From: JBJXGE01 sp046154185
GTDB taxonomy: Bacteria > Planctomycetota > UBA8108 > UBA1146 > JAJFFE01
Assembly (NCBI GenBank): GCA_046154185.1
Contig: JBJXGE010000020.1
Location: 54,944 to 118,943, forward strand
Reading direction: 5' to 3'
Length of the DNA stretch: 64,000 nt
The translations under genes were made by a program, and so were the position numbers. The notes under the pieces are model-generated. The model searched no databases. It worked only from the letters and a program-made list of their open reading frames with translations, and had not been told where the DNA came from. Below, in pieces: positions 52,510 through 62,168 of this stretch; position 1 is the first letter of the stretch, and every line of letters begins with the position of its first letter.

Positions 52510-53622
52510 CTACGGCTTCTGCTTGTAGGTCAGCTTGCGCGTCCACGCGTTCGTGGCACCTTCCGCGAGCGGTTTGCCGTCGACTTCGATGTGCGCTTTC
52601 GGCAGCGCGTTGATGGGACCGGCGGCCGGCTTTGGCATCAGCACCAAGTCGCGCCCCGTCGACCAAGTCACGCGCCGCTCATCGATGTTGCCGAAGTAGT
52701 AGTCGACCTTCGCTGGATCCGGACCGCTGTAGCCATCGGCCGTCGTGCGCCGCACAAGGACTTCATTGTCCGGATTACTCGGAAACGTGCCGTAGAAAAT
52801 GTCGGCAACGGCAACATCATGCGGCACCCAGCCGGTGCCCGGCACGTAGAACTCCGGCCAGCAGTGGTAGCTCTGATCGGTGTCTTGGCCGTCGAGTTCC
52901 TGCTTAAAGAACGAGCCGTAAATCATGCGCGTCGGGATGCCACTCGCGCGCGCCAGCGAAGTCCACAGCGAGTGAAAGTCTGTGCAGTTGCCCGTGCGAG
53001 TGTCGAGGCAGTGAGTCGTGCTGCCGACCGGCGAGGCTTTCTTGTTCTTGGGATCCTTCACCCAGTACTCGACATTCTCGAGCGTCCAGTCGTAGAGCTT
53101 CCGCGCTTGCCGCACGGTGTTCTTCTCGTCGCCGACGATCTCCGCGGCGAGTTTGCGGATGCGATCGTCGATCACGACGTGGGTGTTGGCTTCGAGATAG
53201 CGCGCGTACTTTGCACGGTCCGCTTCACTCAGCGGCTGCGACTTCCCGGCATCGACGCCGCTTTTGACTTCTTTGCGGATGATGACAAAGGTCTCGGTGA
53301 TGGTGATCTCACCCGCCGCCGGCTTGTCGGCTTCGAGGTACAGCACCGTGTTTCCTTCGGAGTCCTTTTCCGTGCGATGCGGAAAAGGCGCCTCGATCTT
53401 GAGATCCGCGACCTGTTGCGCCGGATCGTTTTCCTGTGGCAACGCGCACCAAATCTGAATCTTGCCGGCGTTCTCCGGCACGTTGATTTTGAACTGCTCG
53501 CGCACTTCAAAAGTTGCGGTGCGCGGAGCATCGCCAAGACCTAGAACAAATTGTCCCGCACAGAGCGCGAAGGCGAGCGTCGTGCCCGCGCCGAAGACTA
53601 TCCGAGCCGTTCGGCTATTCAT
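52510..53622 (-). CDS. Secreted transglutaminase-like protein
   Basis: A 370-residue protein with a signal peptide (GAGTTLAFALCAGQFVLGLG). An N-terminal beta domain precedes a transglutaminase-like core with the triad positions: Cys in TRTGNCTDFHSLWTSLARA, His in SYHCWPEFYVPG, and Asp in PHDVAVAD. Such enzymes act as cysteine proteases or cross-linkers outside the cytoplasm. ATG 53622 follows AAGGAG. It ends 17 bases before the sulfur cluster, so it may be cotranscribed, though a functional link is not evident. Confidence 0.82.
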   Translation of the reverse strand: MNSRTARIVFGAGTTLAFALCAGQFVLGLGDAPRTATFEVREQFKINVPENAGKIQIWCALPQENDPAQQVADLKIEAPFPHRTEKDSEGNTVLYLEADKPAAGEITITETFVIIRKEVKSGVDAGKSQPLSEADRAKYARYLEANTHVVIDDRIRKLAAEIVGDEKNTVRQARKLYDWTLENVEYWVKDPKNKKASPVGSTTHCLDTRTGNCTDFHSLWTSLARASGIPTRMIYGSFFKQELDGQDTDQSYHCWPEFYVPGTGWVPHDVAVADIFYGTFPSNPDNEVLVRRTTADGYSGPDPAKVDYYFGNIDERRVTWSTGRDLVLMPKPAAGPINALPKAHIEVDGKPLAEGATNAWTRKLTYKQKP

Positions 53623-53647
53623 GTTTCACTCCTTCAGAATGTCGGAC

Positions 53648-53677
53648 GCCGGGCGAACGTCTATCCGTTCGCCCGGC
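53648..53677. promoter_or_regulatory. Perfect hairpin in the leader of the transglutaminase gene
   Basis: 12-bp perfect arms GCCGGGCGAACG (53648-53659) and CGTTCGCCCGGC (53666-53677) around TCTATC. On the minus strand it ends 25 bases before the ATG, close to the AAGGAG site. It could be a leader structure, a protein site, or a terminator remnant. Confidence 0.4.
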
Positions 53678-54034
53678 TGCTACCAAAGATCTTTTGCTAT
53701 TGCGGTCCGTGCGCTCAAAACGGCGCCGTTTGGAAGAGTCGCGCAGAGCACGAAAACCGACCGGTTTTCTTTCGCGTGCGGACAGCGCGCGTGACAAGAA
53801 GTGGCAGTGGATCGTTTGCCGCTGAAGATGAGAAAAGGTCAGCTACTGGAGCACCAACGTCTGCCGCAGGTACCGACCGGTCCCCATGCGAGAGAGGCGT
53901 TCGATAGCTTTGCCACTTCGCACGCGGGTCACTCACCCGAAAGGAATGAGGAAGAGACTCAAGTCGGCATTCATAGCGCGAAATTTAACCAGCAGCGATG
54001 CGAAGTCAAGGTGCGGGGACGCGGGCGGGACGGG
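53678..54034. other. Intergenic region upstream of the transglutaminase gene
   Basis: About 360 bases between the transglutaminase leader and the end of the kinase gene. A small AAAACC/GGTTTT repeat (53753-53768) is present. No gene or RNA feature is supported. Confidence 0.45.
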
Positions 54035-57000
54035 TTATACGCTGACCGCGCGGGGAATCGAGATCTGTAGCAGGCACAGCTGCAACAGATTTTGGTAGGC
54101 CATCAACGCCGGGCTTCCGCTCGGCGCGACTAGGTGCGTCGGACCTGGATTGTTGAGGTACAGCGCGGCGCGCGCGTTGGGATCGGGACGCATCGGCAAC
54201 ACCGCAAGCGACGAAATGTTCTCGCGGTAGAGCGATTCGTATCCGCGCGCGCGCGCATCATCCACGACGCGGCCGGCCAGGATTGACACTCCGCTGTCCC
54301 AGACATCTTCCAGCGCTTCGAGGCACAGGCGCGAGCCGGCCTTCTTGACCTTTTCGCCTTTGCGGTCGCACGCGAAGAGCACGCGCACTTTGTCACCATC
54401 ACGCAAGAGTAGAAATCCTTCTTCTGCATCCGTCGCGTGAATGATGCAGTTCATGAGCTTCTGCAAGAACATCCGGGGTGAACCAGTTTGGTGCATCTCT
54501 TGGAGCAGCGATGCGACGCGCAGCATCTCCTCTTGCCCCGGCGCGAGCACTTGAAACTTCGACGTTCCGCCCCGCGCCGTGACCGGCGGCGGCTGTGGCT
54601 CATCATCGGCGTCGTCGGGGTCGGCGTTCGCGGACGCCGACACGGCAACACTGCCGGGCACCTCGCGGAAGTCCGCCGCTTGCTTGAGATCCGCGGCGCT
54701 CACGTGATGCGCCGCCAAATAAGTGTCTCGGTACTCAGGCGGCAACCGATCCGCGACCTCGCGATAGTGCTCGGCGGCAACGCGATACGCTTCCCGCGCC
54801 GCGTCGATCTCCCGCAACTTCACGTGAATCTCCGCGCGCTCGATTTCGATCTGCGCTTTGAGTTCGACGCTGCGCAAACTGTCCATGTGTTGGGACGCGA
54901 CCTTCATTCGCTCGCGCAGCTCAGCTTCGGGCGCGCCGAGACTCCGTTGGATCGAGAGATCCAAGAGACGGGCGCGCGTTTCGAGGCTGGCGATGTTGAG
55001 CGAAGTCGCGTTCGAGATCGCCTCACGCGTGAGGCGCTGCGCCTCGTCCAAAGTGCCCCGCTGCTGTTGCAGCTCAGCAACTTCCAACAAGCACTGCGTG
55101 AGCCCCCAGCGCGTGCCCTGTTTCGAGAACACGCCGAGTACGCGGAACAAATCACTCTCGGCTTTGGCAAACTCTTCGCGTCGGCGTTTGAGCTTGCCGC
55201 GCAGCAGGTAATTCAGGTTGTTCAGATAACGCATCTTGTAGTCTTTGGAGAGCTTCAGCGAATCGCGCAGAAATCCCTCGGCCTGCTCGTCGTCGCCGAG
55301 CGCAATGTGCGTCTTTGCGAGATTGTGGAGCGCCATCGCGCGGCCGAACGCGTCGCCGATTTGCTCCGCGGACTTTAGTGCTTGGCGATAGTTCTTGAGC
55401 GCGTCCATGTACTCGCAACACTCGAGATAAGCATCACCCAGGTTATTGAGCGAAATGATGATCTCCGGCACGTCCTCGCGGTTCTCGCGGATCTGCAGTG
55501 CGCGCGTGTGGAACTCGATCGCTTGCTCGAGGTTGCCCTTGAAGTAGTTCGAGCTGCCGATGGTGCTGAAGATCAGAGCGTGTTCGCGACTTTCCTCGGC
55601 TCCGCCGACTTTGCGCAGCGCATCGACGGAGATCGTCATCGCTTTGTCGTACTTGCCCATGCACACGTAAACCCAGCCGATCGCGTTGTAGACGCGAATC
55701 AGCTCGGCTTGGTGATCGGTCGAGCCTTCGCAAGCCTCTAGTAGATCTTTCGCTTCCTTGTAACAACGGAGCGCGCGATCGTACTCGCCGCCGATCTCAT
55801 CGACCTTACCGCGCTTGCGCAGCACACGCGCGCGATCAGCTCCGCCCAGCCCTTCGATGTACTCGGCCTCGAGCAGCGTATCGAAGCTCGACTGCGCGAG
55901 TTCATAGTCGCCGCTGAGCGTGCCGATGTCGCCGATCTGCTCCTGCGTCTCAAACCAAACGCGATAGCACTCACTGCGACCCTCGGTCAGCCGGATTACG
56001 TGACGGTAGTGCTCGACCGCGCGCTCGTGCGCAAAAATGCCACGGCACATGTCGCCGGCCATGCGCGTCAGCTCGAGCGCGCGCGCCGCTTGACTCGAGC
56101 GCTGATAGTGAAAGGCGAGATCCTCGATGATCTCTTCTTGATTGCCGTCGTGTTCCGAGAGCATCGCCGACGCGAGCGCGCCATGCAGGCTCGAGCAGCG
56201 CTCCGCCGGAATATTGTGATAGAGAATCTCGCGTAACTTCGGCTGACTGATTGCAAACTGCAGCCGCCCGTTGTCGAGCGCCTTCGCAACCATGCCGCGA
56301 TTCTCGAGTTCGCGCAAACTGACGAGCACGTTGACGCGCGCGAAGTCGGAAAGGCGCTCGAGGAGCTTACTCGACATCGGCTTGTCGTGAACGGACATCG
56401 CCTCGAGGATTCGCTGATGTTGCGGATCGAGCATGCGCACGCGGCGCAGCAAGATGGCCTCGATCCCGTGCGGGATTTCGATCCGCGAAAGATCGCCATC
56501 GCTGCGTATGCGCCAGCTATCGCCATCGCGCGCGATGATTCCTTCTTCTTGTAGACTCTTGAGCGTCTCGACGATGAAAAGCGGATTGCCGCTCGTGCGC
56601 TCTTCAAGTCGATCGAGGAACGGTGTTGGGATTTCCTCGAGTTGCAACATGCTGTGGATCAGCTCAGCGATCTGTGGACGCGTGAAGCGACGCACCGGGA
56701 TCTCTTTGATGCGATCTTCCTCACGCAGCGTCTGCAACACGCGACGAGGCGCCTCGGGGAGCGCCTCGTCGACACGCAGCGTCGCCATCAGCATCATTGG
56801 CAACCCATGCGGCAAACTCGACTCGAATTGCACGGATTTCTCGATCAAGCACGCGAGCAGGTCCATCGATGCTTCGTCGGCCCAATGCAAGTTGTTGAGG
56901 TTTATGACGCAGGGCATTTTCACGGAACTGTCGAGTAGGAAATTCGCGAGCCCTTCGATGAAGCACAGGCGTTCAATGTCGGGACGAAGGGCAGTGTCGT

Positions 57001-58357
57001 CGCTGTCGTCGTCGCCGGTCGATCGCAAGCGCGGACATAGCCGTCGCACGACGACGCTGTGCTTTTGGAAGAGCTCCGATTCGAGTCCGTGCGCGAGTGC
57101 TATCTGTTCGATGATCTCGCGGAACGGCTGGTAGGGATCGTGGCTCGTCTCGTAACAGTTGCCGACGTGGACGGGAATCTCGCGCATTTTGAGCAAGTGC
57201 GTGAACTCTTCGAACAGACGCGACTTCCCGACGCCGATTTCGCCGCTGATTATGTAAAACGGTGCGCGCTTGCGGCTGTCTTCGCGCAACATGCGAGTGA
57301 CGATGGAGGTGTCGCCCGTTGGCTTGCGGTCGCCGGGCCGCGCAGTGATCGGCGGGAATACGGCATCGGCCTCTTCTTTGAGACGGTTCAGCTCTTTGCG
57401 GCGCCCGACAAGTCGCGAGCAGTACAAGTACGAAACCTGCGTCTCGGCGGTTTCCAGTTCGTAGATGCGACCTGAGCCGGCGTTGAGCGCTTGGATGATG
57501 CCGCGGGCGGTCGGGAAACGCGCTTCCGGTTCTTCCTCCAAAAGGCGCAGCGCGATGTCGACGAGCCACTTCGGTCGCTCCTGCAGCGCACGTCGAACGA
57601 GTTCGCGCCAATTCACACGCGCGCGATCGAGCACATGACCCTGATCGTCGATGAACGGCAAGCGACTCGTCAGCAGTTGGTAGAGGGTGACACCCAACGA
57701 ATACAAGTCGGCGCGCTTGTCGGGAGTTTGCCCCTTGATAATCTCGGGGGCCACATAGTGGAACGTGCCCTTGATCGCGAAATTGAAAGTACCGGTGATC
57801 TTCTCGGCGAGCCCAAAGTCGATGAGCTTTACGTGCGGCGGACCCTCGGCGCTGGCCGCGTCCGGCGAAAGCATCGGGCTCCATTGCACCTTCGAGCCTT
57901 CGTCGCTGCCGACGACGCGCTCGCGCGTGACGAGGATGTTGTCGGGTTTGATGTCGAAGTGGACGTAGCCCTGCGTGTGGATGTACTCGAGCGCGCGGCA
58001 GATCTGCGCAAAGATGTCGAGCAGCTCTTCGAACGCGACACTCTGGGTAGCGGTCAGTAAGTCCTTGCCGCGGATGAACTCGCTCACGATATAGAAATCG
58101 TTGCTGTCGCCGACACGGCCGAAATCGTGCACGCGCGCGAGATTCGGGTGCCGCAACCGCGTCAGCGCCTCATATTCCCCCTTCGACCAAAAGTCGGCTT
58201 CTTGCAGATTCTCGGACTTGAGGACTTTGAGTGCGACATGGCGTTGAATCTTCACCATGTCTTCGACGAGATAGACTTCCCCCATCGCACCCCGACCGAG
58301 GAGGCGCTCGACGCGATACCGATGATTGATAAAGTCTTCGGGTTTGAATTCCGCCAT
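54035..58357 (-). CDS. Giant Ser/Thr kinase-AAA ATPase-TPR-GAF signalling protein (PknK-like)
   Basis: A 1440-residue soluble protein. Kinase domain about 14-300: LLGRGAMGEVYLVE, ALKVLK, catalytic VHFDIKPDNIL, VKLIDFGLAEK, YVAPEII. Here HRD is HFD, a non-RD form. A second NTPase domain (about 315-700) has Walker A IISGEIGVGKSRLFEEF and Walker B CVINLNNLHWADEASMD, as in PknK/AfsR-like STAND proteins. A long TPR region follows (about 750-1190, e.g. ALIFSTIGSSNYFKGNLEQA). The end is GAF-like (about 1280-1430). It probably senses a signal through the C-terminal domains and phosphorylates targets. It sits next to another kinase gene on the same strand. Confidence 0.88.
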   Translation of the reverse strand: MAEFKPEDFINHRYRVERLLGRGAMGEVYLVEDMVKIQRHVALKVLKSENLQEADFWSKGEYEALTRLRHPNLARVHDFGRVGDSNDFYIVSEFIRGKDLLTATQSVAFEELLDIFAQICRALEYIHTQGYVHFDIKPDNILVTRERVVGSDEGSKVQWSPMLSPDAASAEGPPHVKLIDFGLAEKITGTFNFAIKGTFHYVAPEIIKGQTPDKRADLYSLGVTLYQLLTSRLPFIDDQGHVLDRARVNWRELVRRALQERPKWLVDIALRLLEEEPEARFPTARGIIQALNAGSGRIYELETAETQVSYLYCSRLVGRRKELNRLKEEADAVFPPITARPGDRKPTGDTSIVTRMLREDSRKRAPFYIISGEIGVGKSRLFEEFTHLLKMREIPVHVGNCYETSHDPYQPFREIIEQIALAHGLESELFQKHSVVVRRLCPRLRSTGDDDSDDTALRPDIERLCFIEGLANFLLDSSVKMPCVINLNNLHWADEASMDLLACLIEKSVQFESSLPHGLPMMLMATLRVDEALPEAPRRVLQTLREEDRIKEIPVRRFTRPQIAELIHSMLQLEEIPTPFLDRLEERTSGNPLFIVETLKSLQEEGIIARDGDSWRIRSDGDLSRIEIPHGIEAILLRRVRMLDPQHQRILEAMSVHDKPMSSKLLERLSDFARVNVLVSLRELENRGMVAKALDNGRLQFAISQPKLREILYHNIPAERCSSLHGALASAMLSEHDGNQEEIIEDLAFHYQRSSQAARALELTRMAGDMCRGIFAHERAVEHYRHVIRLTEGRSECYRVWFETQEQIGDIGTLSGDYELAQSSFDTLLEAEYIEGLGGADRARVLRKRGKVDEIGGEYDRALRCYKEAKDLLEACEGSTDHQAELIRVYNAIGWVYVCMGKYDKAMTISVDALRKVGGAEESREHALIFSTIGSSNYFKGNLEQAIEFHTRALQIRENREDVPEIIISLNNLGDAYLECCEYMDALKNYRQALKSAEQIGDAFGRAMALHNLAKTHIALGDDEQAEGFLRDSLKLSKDYKMRYLNNLNYLLRGKLKRRREEFAKAESDLFRVLGVFSKQGTRWGLTQCLLEVAELQQQRGTLDEAQRLTREAISNATSLNIASLETRARLLDLSIQRSLGAPEAELRERMKVASQHMDSLRSVELKAQIEIERAEIHVKLREIDAAREAYRVAAEHYREVADRLPPEYRDTYLAAHHVSAADLKQAADFREVPGSVAVSASANADPDDADDEPQPPPVTARGGTSKFQVLAPGQEEMLRVASLLQEMHQTGSPRMFLQKLMNCIIHATDAEEGFLLLRDGDKVRVLFACDRKGEKVKKAGSRLCLEALEDVWDSGVSILAGRVVDDARARGYESLYRENISSLAVLPMRPDPNARAALYLNNPGPTHLVAPSGSPALMAYQNLLQLCLLQISIPRAVSV

Positions 58358-58505
58358 AAGGCTCTGCGGCTATTGTTACGATTGACTGAGCTCCCGCAGT
58401 CGGGTGCTACAGCGTGCTCAATCAAGCATACAATGCGACCGCGCAACCGGCCTAGCGGCCAAAAGCGCCTCTCATAAGGCGGCGCAATGCGGCGTGCCGT
58501 CGAGC

Positions 58506-61340
58506 TTACTGCGAGCGCTGCTCGATCAGACGTGCGCGTTCTTGGAGCCACTCGCCGTCAACGTGGCCGGTGAGGCTAATCCGCGTGAGCGTCGCGTCGC
58601 CCGGCAAATAGAGAGTCGGCCAACCAGCGAGGTCGGCGCTGCGATACAAGCTGCGATGCCGCGCGGGACCGAACTCGAGCGCGATCGAGTCGGCGGTCAC
58701 GATAATCACGATTCGGACCGACTCGCGTGCGGTGGCTTCGCTGATCGCCAACACGACGCCGCGCTCCTCGGCGAGTTCTGCTTTGACATCGGTTGGGTTC
58801 CCAATTGCGACTCGTAACTCGCCGGCCTGCCGCTTGAGGATCCCGACTGCGCACGGTCCATACTCGAATCCCCACATCCAATTGCCGACGGGCGGCGTCC
58901 AATCGAATTCGAGTCGCAGGTCACCATCGAAAGGCAACAGCGCAGCGAGCGGCTCTTCGACCGCTCCACTGCGTAAAGCGAGTGCGTTGCTTGTCACGCG
59001 CCAACGATCGGCGCGCGCGCGCCACTCTTCAAAAAACCGCGGCGCCATCGCCACATACTCGAAACTCGGCGGCTCCCGCCACTCGCCACTGACTTGGGCA
59101 ACAAAAATTCCGCCGCGCACGAGCGCGCCTTCTTGCAGCTGCTGGCGGTCACTGTCTACTCGTGCCGCGGCGACGCGCGCGGCCGCTGACGCGGACAATT
59201 CCGCCGACGACAACTCTTGCCAGGCGCGCTCGGCCGCGCTCACGTCCCACGCGGCGCACGCGTTGCGGGCGATTTCGAGAACGCGCGCCGCGCGCGACTC
59301 TCGCGCGAGATCGCAGCGTTCGTCGCTCGCTGCGAGCAGATCCGCGACGAGCACCAACGTCGACGCGTCGCAACTTGTGAATAAACCCAAGGCGAGCAGA
59401 CGCTCGCTGACTGGTCCGCCACGCTGGAGCAAAGCCGGATGGAGCGCGAGAATCTCAAGCCCCATCTCAGTGAACGGATCGCCGTCGTGGCGCGACCAAT
59501 CGGCGGCGGGCAGCTCGGCGCGCGCGAGCGAGTTACGAACTTCGGTGCGGCGCTGTGCGAGCGCGGCGCGCGCGGCAAACGCCGCCGGCTCGAGCTGTTC
59601 GAGCCAAGGTCGATTCGGCACGCGAGCGTCGAGCTCATTTCGATACCACGCGTGATCCGCTGGCGGCTCCTCGAGCAACGCGAGGTAACAATGTCGGGCC
59701 GCGTACAGATCATCGCGCCCGAGCGCCGAGCCGACCGCGGCCGCCAATGCGTCGACGCGCACGCCGCGCTGCGAGATGATCGCGATCCGCCACTCGGAAT
59801 ACTTGAGATCCCATTCCGCGACGCGCAAGCGTTCGGGGATGGTCTCAACGAGCGTTAGCGCCTCGGCGAAGCGCCGCGCTTCGCGCAACGCGCCGAGTTC
59901 GGTTTCGACCCTGGTGTAGATCGGTTCGGCCTCGTCCCGCAGCGCTTGTCGCGCAAGGTCGCGCCAGGCGCGCACGCGCAGTTCATCGGCTTGCGTCGCG
60001 AGCCAATTGAAAATTTCTGGATACGGACGATTCGGGTGTTGCTGCCAAAGCGCATCCCACGCGGCGGATTCGGCGGTGATGTTGCGGACTTCCGTCGGCG
60101 ACGCTGGAGTTGGCGCCTCCGTTCCATCGCTCGTCGTGTTCGCGACGATGGCGCCGGAATCATCGCTTGCTTCGGCATCCCAGAAGAGGAGACGCACGCT
60201 GAGCGCGAGCAGAAACACGGCGAGACCGACGCTTACGACCATCCAGGAGGACCATCGCCCGCGTTGAACGCGCGCGACCGACTCAGTCGCCGCGCCGAAT
60301 TGTGAGCGTGCAGCCGTCGGTGGCAAAACCTGCGGCGCGCCCGGCAGTCGCTCGATAGCGCGCACAAGCTCTTCGCAATTCTTGGGGCGACGTTCGCGAT
60401 CCAACGTCACCAGGCTATCGATGATTTCCGCCAATGCTGCCGGCAATTCCGGCCGCAGACTGCGAATGGGCGGGACGCTTTGTTCCTGGTGCGAACGGCG
60501 CAAGTCGGCGACCGTGCGCGCCGCAAAAGGCGGACGACCGGTCAGCAGATGATAGAAGGTCGCGCCGAGCGCGAAGAGATCAGCGCGGATATCGAGCGAT
60601 TCGCCGGTGCCCAGTTGCTCCGGTGCGATGTAAGGCGGACTGCCGTGGATGAGCTCGATGTCGCGCGGTTTGCCGGGCGGGCGACAGAGACCGAGATCGA
60701 TGAGTTTCAGATGTCCGCCGCGCGTAATGACGAAATTCGAGGGTTTGACATCCCCGTGCGTCCAACCTCGCGCTTCGAGACACCAGAGCGCGGAAGTCGC
60801 TTGGGCGAGATTTCGAATCGTGTCGGCGACTGTCGCCGGCCCGTTGCGTAGCAGCTGCTGGAAGAGATTCTCACCGTCGACATACTCGAGGACTAGAAAT
60901 GGGATATCACCATCGATCCCCGCGTCATAGGCATGCACAATGTGCGGATGATTGAATTCCCCCGAACTCTTCACTTCGCGCAGGAACCGCTGCATGGCGG
61001 CTGGACTGCGCCGGCCCGGCAATAAAATCTTGAGCGCGACAGATCGCTCGAAGTTCGGATGTTCGGCCTCGAAGACCATCCCCATGCCGCCCTGGCCGAT
61101 GCGACGCTTCAGCAAGTACTTGCCGATGCGCTGCACGGGCTGGCCGGCGATCTCGGTTTCCCAGCGGCGCACTTTCGCCGGGTCGACGCGAAACTCGCGG
61201 ACCAAAAGCTCGGCGCAAGAGCCGCGCAACTCGCCGCGTTGCCAACTCTCGAGCACTGTAATCACCCGCAAGAGGTCGGCGCGATCGATGCTCTCGTCCT
61301 CGAGAGCGCGGAGCGCAAGGCGGATGTCGGGCAGGCTCAT
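58506..61340 (-). CDS. Membrane-anchored Ser/Thr kinase with large exported C-terminus
   Basis: A 944-residue protein. A helical N-terminus (1-70) is followed by a kinase domain (about 72-335) with RRIGQGGMGMVFEAEH, VALKIL, THGDVKPSNFVI and LKLIDLGLCRP. HRD is HGD and DFG is DLG, so activity may be altered. One membrane helix (about 372-395: WMVVSVGLAVFLLALSV) leads to about 550 residues predicted outside the cytoplasm, rich in Ala/Glu/Arg helices and ending in a beta domain (LRLEFDWTPPVGNWMWGFEY). No family is recognised for that part. Confidence 0.85.
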   Translation of the reverse strand: MSLPDIRLALRALEDESIDRADLLRVITVLESWQRGELRGSCAELLVREFRVDPAKVRRWETEIAGQPVQRIGKYLLKRRIGQGGMGMVFEAEHPNFERSVALKILLPGRRSPAAMQRFLREVKSSGEFNHPHIVHAYDAGIDGDIPFLVLEYVDGENLFQQLLRNGPATVADTIRNLAQATSALWCLEARGWTHGDVKPSNFVITRGGHLKLIDLGLCRPPGKPRDIELIHGSPPYIAPEQLGTGESLDIRADLFALGATFYHLLTGRPPFAARTVADLRRSHQEQSVPPIRSLRPELPAALAEIIDSLVTLDRERRPKNCEELVRAIERLPGAPQVLPPTAARSQFGAATESVARVQRGRWSSWMVVSVGLAVFLLALSVRLLFWDAEASDDSGAIVANTTSDGTEAPTPASPTEVRNITAESAAWDALWQQHPNRPYPEIFNWLATQADELRVRAWRDLARQALRDEAEPIYTRVETELGALREARRFAEALTLVETIPERLRVAEWDLKYSEWRIAIISQRGVRVDALAAAVGSALGRDDLYAARHCYLALLEEPPADHAWYRNELDARVPNRPWLEQLEPAAFAARAALAQRRTEVRNSLARAELPAADWSRHDGDPFTEMGLEILALHPALLQRGGPVSERLLALGLFTSCDASTLVLVADLLAASDERCDLARESRAARVLEIARNACAAWDVSAAERAWQELSSAELSASAAARVAAARVDSDRQQLQEGALVRGGIFVAQVSGEWREPPSFEYVAMAPRFFEEWRARADRWRVTSNALALRSGAVEEPLAALLPFDGDLRLEFDWTPPVGNWMWGFEYGPCAVGILKRQAGELRVAIGNPTDVKAELAEERGVVLAISEATARESVRIVIIVTADSIALEFGPARHRSLYRSADLAGWPTLYLPGDATLTRISLTGHVDGEWLQERARLIEQRSQ

Positions 61341-61442
61341 GGAGCGGCGCGGTCCCTCCGAATTAGCCCGTCACGATTCGGAGTGGCGGCGCGCGGGAGC
61401 GGTTCCAGTCGGGAGCGGATTCTGCTCGTATTGTCGCTGTTC

Positions 61443-61492
61443 CGAGCGGACTACCGCTCGCGGTGTTTTTTTCGCGAGCGGACTACCGCTCG
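61443..61492. repeat. Palindrome-T7-palindrome duplicate over a stop codon
   Basis: CGAGCGGACTACCGCTCG, itself a 7-bp stem with ACTA loop, occurs at 61443-61460 and 61475-61492 with CGGTG, seven T and CG between. The second copy contains the stop codon (61483-61485, minus strand) of the gene that follows. Confidence 0.6.
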
Positions 61493-62091
61493 ACGATGAC
61501 CTTTTCTTTTTCGAGTTCGGCGCGGCTGGCAGTGATGATCGCGCGGCGGCGCACCAAGTTTTGTGTCATCGAGCCTTCGCTGCCGCCGGCACTTTCCTTG
61601 ACCGATTTTTCGAGCCCCGTGACCAGCGTCTCGGCGCGATCGATGCAAGCCTTGGCGCACTTGATCCAGTTGTGCTTGATCAGCGGCAGCGCCTGGTCGC
61701 CCCGCGCCCGATCCATGTAATCGATGTATTTCTTCTCGAGGAGGTTGTCGATCTTGGCGAGTTGAATACTGAACTCGTCGCGCGTAAACGGCGCTGGAAC
61801 TTTGAGCAGCTCGTTGCGACGGTCCGCGTCGACCGGCAATTCTTCGTACTTGGCGTCGTAGCCGGATATCGGTAGGCCGACGAACGCCAACAAAATACAA
61901 GTGAAGGTGGGAATCACGATCAGCAACGCGGCGCCGACCATTATGTCCGACGAATCGAAATCACCCGAACTCGCGCGCGCGTTGCGGATTTTCAGCGGCG
62001 GCGCCGGAGCGGCCTCGGCCTGCTTCGTCGATGCCGATGGAGTTGAAGCTACAGGCGAACCGGTTGGTTTGCGGATGATCGGCTTCGCCAT
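61483..62091 (-). CDS. Small membrane-anchored helical protein, unknown
   Basis: A 202-residue protein with a Pro/Ala/Ser-rich cytoplasmic N-terminus, one membrane helix (about 50-72: IMVGAALLIVIPTFTCILLA) and a charged helical C-terminal half (IDNLLEKKYIDYMD, IKCAKACIDRAETL). No family is recognised. ATG 62091 is preferred over the adjacent ATG 62094 by spacing to AAGGAG. It follows the related-looking protein at 62169-62657 by 77 bases, suggesting an operon. The last codons and stop lie in a palindromic repeat. Confidence 0.6.
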   Translation of the reverse strand: MAKPIIRKPTGSPVASTPSASTKQAEAAPAPPLKIRNARASSGDFDSSDIMVGAALLIVIPTFTCILLAFVGLPISGYDAKYEELPVDADRRNELLKVPAPFTRDEFSIQLAKIDNLLEKKYIDYMDRARGDQALPLIKHNWIKCAKACIDRAETLVTGLEKSVKESAGGSEGSMTQNLVRRRAIITASRAELEKEKVIVER

Positions 62092-62168
62092 CATTCTCCT
62101 TCGCCTAGCAGCGTCTCAACTCCGGTCGCGGCGAGCGGCTCGATGCCTTCTTGTCCGCGGGCGTCCGT

